64,000 bases of DNA from Echria macrotheca (Eukaryota > Ascomycota > Sordariomycetes > Sordariales > Schizotheciaceae). Shown here piece after piece: positions 55,400 to 64,000 of this stretch (the first letter of the stretch is position 1; each line of letters opens with the position of its first letter). The DNA lies in the NCBI GenBank assembly GCA_030411725.1, contig MU839838.1, forward strand, positions 434,001 through 498,000, given 5' to 3'. Made by a program: the position numbers and the translations under genes. The notes under the pieces are model-generated. The model saw only the letters and a program-made list of their open reading frames with translations, did no database searches and was not told the DNA's origin.

Positions 55400-56590
55400 T
55401 ACTTGTTGATATATAAAAAATGGGAAGCGGGACACTGAAAACAAAAACGTGCGCAATACGCAATTCCCAGGTGTTGTTCCCAAATTCCCAGGATTGGGAG
55501 CATGCCCGTACCCACCACGCGGGACGGTGGAACGGATCTTCGGCGAGGCGACTCATTGGAGCGCGAAATGGACGGGATGTGTACGTCCGGGTTGGTGGAG
55601 TGGTGGGTGTGTTGACCCGGGGTAGGGAAAAATTTCGGGTATTATTGCCTGGCCTGGGGGCGCGGGGAATTCACATGGCTTTGACGAGATAGGATGAGGA
55701 ATGTATGGCGGGACAGAAAAGAGGTACACTGCTGGATTTAAGACCTTGAAGGCCTGAAAGATGTTTCTTGTATACCTGAATAATTTCACTTGGGGATAAA
55801 GCTCTCTCAAGAGGCCTTTTTGAAGGACGCAATCCTGCTTCTCGAAACCAGGGACGGCCTCCTTATAAGCCGGTACCTCCCCTCAAATTTCTTAAGCCGT
55901 CTCACAAGTCTGCCATAGCTACCTATCAAAAAGATAGCGTTTGATGAACCGGCACCCGGGCAGTGTGTGTACCCATTATCCTGTCAAGATGAAGTATATG
56001 GGGACTGGTGGTGCGCGGCGTCGTCGCCATACCTATTGGAGGAAAAAATATGTTTTAGATTAAAAGGAACCCACGGCGAAGAAGGGCGGGTCGGCCGTGT
56101 GCGGAAACCCGGTTTTGCTTCGTCACGGAACAGCAAAGCGGGATCTCTTCTTCTTTCTTTCTTTCTGAGACGTCTCTCTACAGATAACGGGATGAGACGT
56201 TGCGCGGCAGATCCACACCACGCGATGCGGCGATGCACCCCGGTCGGCGGTCGCAGATGCGGCGGCAGTCGAGAAGATCGTTCTTGGCGCAGCTGCTGGG
56301 CGGAGCGCACCGTCGGATTGGCGGACCTGACGATCCGGCAGAGCGGGCTTGTCCGGTGTCTTGTGGTGACCCGGTTGGTGGACGCTCGGTATTGCATCTT
56401 CCACGGGTCTGTTTCTGGATTACCTAGGTCTTGGTCTCTGCGACGGTGTCCTCGGTACTGGGCCCGGTTCGACTTGCGTCATTACTTTGCAGGATTATCA
56501 GAATTATACTCAAATTACGCCCAGATCTAGAATCCTGGTCAAGGACTGAAGTGGCTGGACTTTTCGCGAAAGGGCCACTCTTATTCCATT
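55400..56590. other. intergenic, no gene seen
   Basis: No coding frame with a domain is found. A short CTTT/TTTC microsatellite is near 56145-56165. Frames 55967-56530 (+) and 55984-56397 (-) overlap antisense and have no recognisable content. Confidence 0.45.
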
Positions 56591-56609
56591 GCTTCGCTAT
56601 CCTTCTCGG

Positions 56610-56985
56610 GGACTGTGTCAGATCTAATAGGGTTCAAAAGGGTATCAATTCTGATCTGATCCAATCTATCTACAGCGGCTGGAAGCCCCCTGTTTATAGC
56701 CAGTCTGTAAAAGTCTTCCAGGGCTTCAGCTGCTGTAATTATCAATCTTGTAATTATCAATCTGCTGATAAACACCACAAACTATCGCCACTATTGCTGA
56801 CGTGGTGGTTGCCACAGCGTTGAGTTACAAGATTGATAATCACAGCGACTGAAGCCCTGGAAGATTCTCACAGACTGGCTATAAATAAGGGGCTTCCAGC
56901 CCCTGTAGATAGATTGGAACAGATCAGAATTAACACCCTTTTGAACCCCATTAAATCTGACACAAATACCATATCGTGGTCTCTT
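56610..56985. repeat. inverted repeat, ~150-bp arms, with RIP-like differences
   Basis: The left arm (about 56611-56762) is mirrored by 56980-56826, leaving a spacer of about 65 bp. Shared blocks include GGGTTCAAAAGGG, TTCTGATCTG, CCAATCTATCTACAG, GGCTGGAAGCCCC, TATAGCCAGTCTGT and TCTTCCAGGGCTTCAG. Most differences between the arms are C/T or G/A transitions, with a few transversions. It may be a hairpin-forming MITE or a fragment of a repeat mutated by repeat-induced point mutation. Confidence 0.6.
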
Positions 56986-56989
56986 CTTA

Positions 56990-57435
56990 GTCCGCATCTA
57001 CCAAGAGTGTTGCCTGCAGTGCGGCTAACTTCTGTCAGCTGCACCCTGATTGAATGCTTCCCAAATTCATCAAACTCTTCCTCGTGTTGTTGATGAGTTA
57101 CCACTTCCCAGCGCCTAGGTAGCTAAGGTCTGGCGAGGACACAGATTCTACGTGTCCTTCTCGCTCATACCTGTACCCAGTCTTGCCCTGTAAAGTTTAC
57201 AACGGCTACCCACCATTCCAGAAGGCAAACAAGCCAATTCTCGCCGAATCCAAGACAACAAGGTTGCATCCCGGACCTTTTCACCCCGCCGCTTGACGTA
57301 AGAGGCAGCTCGGCCGTGTAACCGTCACCTAAGCGAACCGACTAAAGCTGTAGCGAGGCTTGGATGTACACCAGTTCTGGTAAGACGGTACAAAGTTATA
57401 ACGATACTTGGCGTAAGCTATTTTTGTCGCATCAG
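56990..57435. other. intergenic, upstream of the small secreted protein gene
   Basis: No gene is seen. An ACCTAGGT-like CCTAGGTAG word occurs near 57113. Confidence 0.5.
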
Positions 57436-57441
57436 TATAAA
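57436..57441 (+). promoter_or_regulatory. TATA box of the small secreted protein gene
   Basis: TATAAA (in CAGTATAAAGACCGG) is about 106 bp upstream of the ATG at 57542. Confidence 0.5.
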
Positions 57442-57541
57442 GACCGGGCTACTGGAATTTGCGGAGTTCTTAGGATGTTGCAATACTCTATCCTTATACC
57501 AACATCTCTTGACTAGATCAACTAGTCCACCTAACGCGACA

Positions 57542-57856
57542 ATGAAGCTAAACAGCCTGATCCTCCTCTTCAGCTCACTCGCGGCCATCACCGAGGCTAC
57601 AGGAACGGAAAACTCACCGGCAGACGGGCTTGCCAAGCGAGCTTGCGACTCGAACGGATGCAAGTGCGTAAAGGGGCTCCAACAAGGCGTGTACTGCGGA
57701 AACTGCGTGGTCGGGGCGGGAACGTACGCAATCAGCGCGAAGAGGGTCTCGAACCATGCCTACGAATGCAATCCGTCTGGGGGGTGCTGCGACTATGGCA
57801 AGGCAAGCGACTGCGGAACGACGCGGGGCAGATGCAAGGAAGGAAGTGCCATTTGA
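57542..57856 (+). CDS. small cysteine-rich secreted protein with Kex2 site
   Basis: One exon, 104 residues. A signal peptide (MKLNSLILLFSSLAAITEA) precedes a short propeptide ending in the dibasic LAKR (about 30-33), a Kex2 cleavage site. The mature part would be about 71 residues with ten cysteines, in groups such as CDSNGCKC, YCGNC, GGCCDYG and CGTTRGRC, so up to five disulphides. No family is recognised. Small, secreted, Kex2-processed and cysteine-rich proteins include antifungal and effector-type proteins and also ordinary cell-surface proteins, and sequence alone cannot decide. The TATA box about 106 bp upstream supports a real gene. Confidence 0.75.
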   Translation: MKLNSLILLFSSLAAITEATGTENSPADGLAKRACDSNGCKCVKGLQQGVYCGNCVVGAGTYAISAKRVSNHAYECNPSGGCCDYGKASDCGTTRGRCKEGSAI

Positions 57857-57940
57857 GAACTATCAAGGCGACAGTCAGGACAAATACCTCGATGTAAGGT
57901 ACGAAGTAAGGGGAGCTACACATGTGAATGAAAAATATAC

Positions 57941-58588
57941 CTAAGGTGTCGCTTTGGGGGCTTTGTCAAGGCGGCGGCTGGTCTCGCTCTGCTCCTTCAA
58001 CTGTCGTTGAAACTGGATTTCAGGTATGGACTCTGGGTCAGCAGGGACCTGGGCACCGCCGCTGATCGAGAGCTGCATGAATGTTGTATCCAACCATCTG
58101 CCAAACTTGTATCCTGACCCTTTGAGCTTTCCCGAGTGTTGGAAGCCGAACTTCTCGTGGAAGCGAATAGACAGGTTGTCTGGCCCGGACTCGCCAATGA
58201 CGGCAATGATCTGTCGAAAGCCCATTGTCTCACATTCGGAGATAATGGCCTCCATTAGCAGCCTCCCTATCCCTCTATCTCTTGCATCCCGGGATACATA
58301 GACCGAGTGTTCGACTGTAAAGCGATAGGCCGGCCGTGGTCGATACGGACTGACATAAGCGTATCCGAGGACCGTGTGCGTCATTTCGGGTGAAGGGCTT
58401 GGGTCAACAACAACAAAATATGGATAGCCTGCCGAAGTGACGGCAGCAAGACGGCGAAGCATCTCATCGTGGCTGGGCGGGACGATCTCGTACGTCGCGG
58501 TCGTGTTGAGCACGACATCGGCGTAGATCTCTGTGATGCCGGCAACGTCTCCGTCGGTCGCGGGCCTGATAATCGGACGAGTGAGCAT
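57941..58588 (-). CDS. GNAT N-acetyltransferase, phosphinothricin-acetyltransferase-like
   Basis: One exon, 215 residues. The N-terminus IRPATDGDVAGITEIYADVV and the block TATYEIVPPS match the PAT/BAR-like branch of the GNAT family. The acetyl-CoA loop is RDRGIGRLLMEAII (about 107-120, R/QxxGxG), followed by IIAVIG and SIRFHEKFGFQHSGKL (about 140-155, the conserved FHEKxGF block). The C-terminal ~45 residues are charged and probably disordered. Related enzymes acetylate small amines or amino acids, and the substrate here cannot be told. The plain frame and short 3' spacing to the small secreted gene (about 85 bp, convergent) suggest the two 3' flanks overlap. Confidence 0.9.
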   Translation of the reverse strand: MLTRPIIRPATDGDVAGITEIYADVVLNTTATYEIVPPSHDEMLRRLAAVTSAGYPYFVVVDPSPSPEMTHTVLGYAYVSPYRPRPAYRFTVEHSVYVSRDARDRGIGRLLMEAIISECETMGFRQIIAVIGESGPDNLSIRFHEKFGFQHSGKLKGSGYKFGRWLDTTFMQLSISGGAQVPADPESIPEIQFQRQLKEQSETSRRLDKAPKATP

Positions 58589-58589
58589 C

Positions 58590-60540
58590 TTGAGGAGGTT
58601 TGGCTGATCAAGTGTTAACGTTTTTAACGTTTCTGTTGTATCCGCTTGCCGTTGGGTAACGAAGCTGTGTTGCTTGGATCATCGTTGGCTGCGGGGTAGA
58701 GAGATTAAGACTCCCCACAGATCAGCAAAGGTGTCAACCCGATGAGGAAGCTCCGGTGTGATACGAAAAAACCATAGAGCAAGGCAATATTGACTAGGTA
58801 AACAACTTGGTCAAAGTCTCGAGGCGACTCCGGCCAGACTAGTAGAGGGCCATTATCCCTCGGCCCCAACCCAGCTGTCATCTCCTGAATGTGAACGCTT
58901 GCTGCGAATGATCAAATTCTCCACGTGGATCGTGACTGCCAACATCGAGCGACTGACTGGGCTGGCTATTGTCTGTTGGCCGCATTGGTCGGAAGAGGGA
59001 GGCGACAGCGGCCGGGCATCATGGGCTGCAGTTCGAGAACGGAAGCAGTTCTGGGCACCGAGGACATAGCCCTTCTCTGATATAGAGAGCTTCTCTGAAG
59101 CGCTCGAAACACGTGAACTGCTGCCCGCGTCCCCTCATAATAGCAGCATCGCTTTTGCCTTGAGAGGGGATAGTCGGCCCGTACTTTCCCTCGACATGAC
59201 GTCTGAGATTGGATTCCATCTCGTTTCTTCCAGGAGGATCATTTCTGCGCACGTTTCTGCCCAACCCAAACATTGGAAGAGGAAATCCCTCGGTCATCAG
59301 AATGCAGGTCATTGCTAAACGCTTTGAACTTGGTCGGGCCTCAGCCGGAAATCTGCCCCAAACACGCCAGAAAGCAGTCTTGTTCAAGACGCCTTCCCAC
59401 AAAGCGGTCAGGGCCTGTATCTCGGCACCATGCGATAGGGTTCTCGCGTGTCTCCGCGTGAGCTGCATCTTGTCGACGACTCCGGAAAAGCAACGCTCGC
59501 CTTCTGAATCAAATCCTGAGGTCATCCGGCAGTTCAGTTCTCCACCTCCCGACATGTTTGTTGATGTTGCTGACATATCGCGGTTCCGGCAGTCGCGTCA
59601 CAGAGAACCACATACTGGCTAGGTCTGGGCCATCTCTTTGTCGGACATTATCCACACCTCCTTAGCGTGACAGCTGAAATTTTGTCCGAAAATGCTCCAA
59701 GCGAAGCTTTAGACGTCTTCTGGAAGGGCAGCCTTCCCACATCTCTGCCGGCCGCATATTCCTATTCGATCGGTTGCCTCCTCCGGCAAGACTTTTCGCT
59801 CGACGATTAGACGACTGACACGCCCGATGGCCAACCAAGTACCGATGCGGGAGACGCCGCAATACCTGTGCAATCCCCGGCAAGTTCGCCGTCCGTCCAA
59901 GAGCTGTCAGATGGCCATGGCCAGAGATGGACCAGATATTGCCCCTCCAGGCGGACGACAAGGATCGCCGTCTGGCGTGTGCCAGTCGGGGGGCGTAGCG
60001 GTGGCCAAAAACAACATCCAACTATACGCTATCACCAATCGTAATAAGGTGCCCCTATACCCGGGGCCATCCAGACTGGCTGGCGGACATTTGCCGTTGG
60101 ATATTGTGGGGGAGCGCGCACATGGACGATCCGCACCTATGAGAGCGGTCCCGCCGCCGGATAATGCGGAGCGGGTGCTGCATCCCTATTCGGGGCACCC
60201 GTTTATAACTAACCTATTAACCAGTTTATAGACGTGCGTTAATATGCTGGCCCCAAATTCATTTTGACTCCTGACGACCTGATCGCCTCGGCATATCGAC
60301 TCGGATATACATGGAAGCCAAGCTTCCGCGAGCAGTCTGGACGATGGACAGGCGACCGGCCGTCACTTGATAAGAGTCGGTCCTGTTCCTGGATTTCGTC
60401 CTAGAAAGGCTTGGCTCTGGCGTCCGGTTCTCAGCAGCGTCTTTTCGATCCCTCTTTCGTTTTGAAAAAAGGCACGCCACTCGGAGATTTTTGTGTGTTG
60501 GAACCAAAGATATCGCCATCATCCACGCACTGCGAGACGG
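58590..60540. other. long intergenic stretch, no convincing gene
   Basis: A minus-strand frame at 59576-59019 (with ALWEGVLNKTAFWRVWGRFPAEARPSSKRLAM) and one at 60021-59662 could belong to a real gene, but neither has a domain or supported splice sites, and the plus-strand frame 59209-59622 overlaps it antisense. The last few hundred bases are the promoter of the DUF1996 gene. Confidence 0.4.
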
Positions 60541-60544
60541 AAAA

Positions 60545-61741
60545 ATGAAGTCTTTTGCCCTCTCGGCCTTGGCCCTCGTGGCCCCCGTCCAGGCCGGTCT
60601 CCGGTTCGGATGCTCGACGCTGACCATCCAGCGGCTCGACCCCGTGGTGGAGCCGGGCAAGGCTCCGTCGGCCCATCTACACCACATCGTCGGCGGCAAC
60701 GCCTTCAACGTGACCATGGAGGGCGACGTGGGCGCGCGCGCGACATGCACGACGTGCGAGCAGGCTGAAGATTTCTCCAACTACTGGACGGCCGTTATGT
60801 ACTACAAGGCTGCCAACGGCTCCTACCACCGCGTCAACGTGGTCAACAACGCAGCTCTAGCCAAGGGCGTCACAGGTATTCAATTATCGACATATGTTCA
60901 CCTAATTTTTTACTAAATTTCTTTTTTAAAGGCGGGATGACGATCTACTATACTCAGTACGACTTTACGAAAGACAACGTCAAGCAGCGGCCGATCAAGG
61001 CGTTCCCGCCCGGGTTCCGCATGACGGTCGGCAGCCCCGCCACCTCGACGCTCACCGCGGCCAAGGGCCACATCGGGCTGCGCTACAACTGCCTGACGAC
61101 GCTGCTCAACCGCGGGCCCGAGATGCCCGACTTCCCGACCAAGCCGTGCCCGGCTGGCATCTTTGCCGTCCACCACTTCCCCGCCTGCTGGGACGGCAAG
61201 AACCTCGACTCGCCCGACCACCAGTCGCACATGTACAACACCATCAAGAACGACGGCTTCACCGACGCGCCGCCCTGCCCGGCCTCGCACCCGGTGCGCA
61301 TGCCGCAGGTGACGTACGAGACTGTCTGGGACACGACGCCCTTCAACAACATGTGGAAGTCGGGCGACCCGCAGCCGTTCGTCTGGAGCTTCGAGGGCAC
61401 CAGCGGCTACGGCACCCACGCCGACTACATGTTCGGCTGGAAGGGCGATTCGCTGCAGCGCGCCATGGACAAGGACAATTGCTTCTACGATGGCTGCGGC
61501 GCCACCAAGAAGCAGACCAGTATGTTTTGTGTTTTGTGTCCCTCTTTTCTCGACAGCTTGCTGACATCAGATTCTAGTGGACATCGCCAACAAGTGCAAG
61601 GTCAAGGATATGGTTAATGAGCCCATCGACGGGTGTAAGTTTTTGTTCCGTCTGACACAAAACAACGAGAGATATACTAATGAAAATTGAATAGGGGTCA
61701 AGGCTATGCCCGGCCAGGGCAGTGCCATGAGCGGCATGTAG
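60545..61741 (+). CDS. secreted DUF1996-domain protein
   Basis: Four exons, 60545..60875, 60932..61519, 61578..61634 and 61695..61741, encode 340 residues, with phases agreeing at all introns. A signal peptide (MKSFALSALALVAPVQA) is followed by the DUF1996 start FGCSTLTIQRLDPVVEPGKAPSAHLHHIVGGNAFN (about 22-56), then CTTCEQAEDFSNYWTAVMYY, PPGFRMTVGSP, RYNCLT, FPACWDGKNLDSPDHQSHM and FVWSFEGTSGYGTHADYMFGWKGDSLQRAM. DUF1996 proteins are secreted by many saprotrophic and pathogenic fungi. Their activity is not established, although conserved His and Cys residues suggest metal binding or a stable extracellular fold. The C-terminus is short, with no CBM1. Confidence 0.93.
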
Positions 61742-62970
61742 AGAGATCAAGCATTCGGCGACCCACACCTGGGGGCCCGTCTCGGCTTGCAGCTCGCGAG
61801 TCGCGGCTGATTGGATTTCCTTGGCGCAACGATCCGGGGACGCACGCTCACACAAACTGGTTCGGCTTGGCATCTTTTCCCCCTTCCCTCTTCTCACAAA
61901 GAGTCTGCGACAGAGTTTATCTTTCGGATTAGCGAGCAAATTTGATACACCATGTTGTTTCGCGAGATGTGAATGCAAATGAAACGCACAAAATATGTCT
62001 TGATTGTCTGTCGGCGGGGTGTGTGTTTGCTTGATGCCGTACCCTCGTTCCGGGCCCCGGCTGAAGTTTGCCCCTCCCCGTCATTGGTCCGCCATCTCTC
62101 TCTCAGACTCTCTCCAATAATTGCAACGCCCGATATCCGTAATGCATAACACTGTGCAGAACGCATGCAACCCGCATATCTCGTGGCCTATGGAGCTTGA
62201 CAACCATTCAACTACCTATCACGTCGAGGTAGCGTCACATAAAAAAACATCCACCAGGCCACATGCTGTTTGCGTCCATACTACTAGCAAAGAATGCCAG
62301 ACTCCAATCCTCCAGATCCTAGAGGATCTCGATCCAGGCCCCCTTCCCAATTCACTCTTCTGGGGGAAATCTGCAGTTCGGGGGAGGACGTCTGGACATC
62401 CAAAGAGTGAAGCAGCTAGCCTTACCAAGTGGCTCGTCGTTAGGATTCGTCTCGGCGCCATCGATCTGCCGCCCGCGAGGAGTCCGCTTCCAACTCCACC
62501 TAATATAGTTGGAGACGAACTCTTCGCGAGCGGCAGATCGACGAAACCGAAACAAATCCCAACAAACAAAAATCATCAACTTGGTGCAGGCGGCGGCTTC
62601 TCTTTCAACATGTCCAGATGCATATGCGGCTGTCGGAAGTCCGTGGTGAGCCTGTAGCTGACGGCAGCCGGATAACGGGCGGGTATTCCCGCGGTCGATG
62701 ACTGCGCCTTGGTTCGGCTTCGGTTAAAGAGCAACGGCGATGTGTCGCTGGCCCGTCGGCTCTGGCGCAGGTAATGGGCACGTGACCTGTCGGTGATGTT
62801 GCCGCAGACTTCAGTCCGTCATTGCTCGACGCATGGCAGCGCGAGAGGCGCATCCCCGTCGTTGCATGACCGACAGCGTTCTGTGATGTAGCTGGAGACG
62901 TCGCAGCATACCCTAATAGGTTGTTGATGTTCGACGGCGATGCTGTGTCGACTGTAACGGGAAGATGGCG
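61742..62970. other. intergenic, no gene seen
   Basis: Lies between the 3' ends of the DUF1996 gene (+) and the methyltransferase gene (-). Frames 62121-62657 (+), 62605-63162 (-) and 62219-62569 (-) have no domain. Confidence 0.5.
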
Positions 62971-62971
62971 C

Positions 62972-64000
62972 TCATTTCGGCTTTTGTCCGTAGACGGCGT
63001 GAAAGGTGTAGTACGAGTGTATCCTGGAATTCGACAGCGAGTTGCGCACCTTCGCCGCAAAGACCTCCACCTCTTCAGCTCTCCACCCCAGCCCGCGCGT
63101 GAAGGGCGCCATGGACACGCCTGCCAGTGCATCGCTGATGACGGCCCGGTTGTAGGCGCCAATCGTCTTCATCTTCTGCTGCTTGGCCCAGGTCCCGATC
63201 GGTATCTTCCAGACCTTCTCTTCCACGTTGACGAATCCCGCGTCCAGAAGTTTCTGTCCGTTCTTCTCCATGCCGAGCAGGTCGACGCCGAATCGTGACA
63301 GCCCATCGATAAGGTATCTGAGCCATTGCGAGAATCCGTAGTTTGGCGGCATGGTCCCGTCGTCGCATGACACGACAAATCGCAGTTCCTGGAGCTCAAT
63401 CCAGCCTCCGGGTTTGAGCGCACTATCCATTTTGTCAACTTCAACGTCAACTCAAGCAAGCTGCAGATAACCTACTCGTACGCCTGTTGCAAGAGCTTCG
63501 GCCAATCCTTAATCGCCATGCACATGTGTCGGGCGTGAACGTAGTCAAACTTTCCCCTCCCGTGTCCCCAGTCGGATTCGGCATCGTCAACGAGGAACCG
63601 CACATTCGGTGGAACCCATCCGGGTTGGATTGGACTGAGGTCGATGCCGATCACCTCTGCTGAGGGATATTCGTCGGCCACTGCAACGCGTCACGTCAGA
63701 ACTGTTCTCTCACCAATCCGATGGCAACCAACTGTCAATCGCCCAGATACCCGTCCCCGTCCCGATATCCAAAATCTTTTGCGGGTTGTCGAGTGGCGCA
63801 AAGTGCAGCCAGCCGTCGCACACATGCACCACCATCGCGTGCTTCATGTCCTCGCGCTCCTGCTCAATGTCGTCATTCGGGAGGAGATAGTGACCCTCGC
63901 GGAAGCGGTGGTAGCGTCTGTTATTCTCGAATACATAGTCGCGCACGCCCGCCGTGAGCGACGTCGAGGCCAGCGAGCCGCCGCGGTCCGACTCGTACCC
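62972..64000 (-). CDS. LaeA-like SAM-dependent methyltransferase, partial at the right edge
   Basis: Exons from the right edge are 64000..63733, 63680..63476 and 63422..62972, about 307 residues. The N-terminus and probably a first exon lie beyond the window. The splice phases agree, and the second junction gives QQAYDALKPGGWIELQE, a typical family segment. Landmarks are DYVFENNRRYHRFREGHYLLPNDDIEQEREDMKHAM, motif I ILDIGTGTGIWAID, VIGIDLSP, YVHARHMCMAIKDW and LKPGGWIELQEL. This is the TAM-type methyltransferase group that includes the global regulator LaeA and many cluster enzymes. Which it is cannot be told here. A real LaeA is usually nuclear with Velvet partners; no such partner is in this window. 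Confidence 0.9.

Noticed and set aside
1..64000. CRISPR arrays, bacterial operons, ribosome binding sites or phage elements
   Set aside because: The DNA is eukaryotic with spliced genes. No regularly spaced short direct repeats were seen.

Overview
The window is nuclear DNA from a filamentous ascomycete, most likely a Sordariomycete close to the plant-biomass-degrading Sordariales. The evidence is short introns (about 45-100 nt) with GTAAGT/GTATGT-type donors, widely spaced genes on both strands, fungal-only families (HET, 2EXR, LaeA-like methyltransferase, AA9, GH62, DUF1996), a DHH1 helicase with a glycine-rich tail, and repeat copies that differ mainly by transitions, as expected after RIP. 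All gene models below were spliced by eye from reading frame and splice-site phase.

Layout, left to right. 1-10 kb: a partial Ser/Pro-rich protein, a coiled-coil protein with a PP1-docking motif, a secreted TRI14/Mala s 1-like beta-propeller, and a 2EXR protein preceded by a degenerate tandem array of its own core promoter. 12-15 kb: a divergent pair, a mitochondrial-type J-protein and DHH1. 17-22 kb: a very large protein with a CorA-like C-terminus and two apparent frame breaks. 22-31 kb: mostly poorly coding DNA with gene remnants, a small conserved protein, a secreted cupin (DUF985) and a GH62 arabinofuranosidase. 31-35 kb: a giant HET protein.

35.9-46.5 kb: a P450, a nested transposon region with an assembly gap, then an HSL-type esterase, a short-chain dehydrogenase and a Baeyer-Villiger-type monooxygenase. 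These four enzymes could act in sequence: hydroxylation, oxidation to a ketone, oxygen insertion to an ester or lactone, and hydrolysis. No PKS, NRPS or terpene synthase backbone is visible, so catabolism or detoxification is more likely than a full biosynthetic cluster.

47-54 kb: three tandem F-box paralogues with the same two-exon structure, separated by repeats and a MITE. 54-64 kb: an AA9 lytic polysaccharide monooxygenase, an inverted repeat with RIP-like differences, a small cysteine-rich secreted protein with a Kex2 site, a GNAT acetyltransferase, a secreted DUF1996 protein, and a LaeA-like methyltransferase cut by the right edge.

Two copies of a Pol III-type (A box / B box / T-run) element lie 20 kb apart in opposite orientation. 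The most unusual features are that element, the promoter array at 10.1-11.0 kb, the candidate four-enzyme cassette, and the HET protein with a coiled-coil insertion inside its HET domain.
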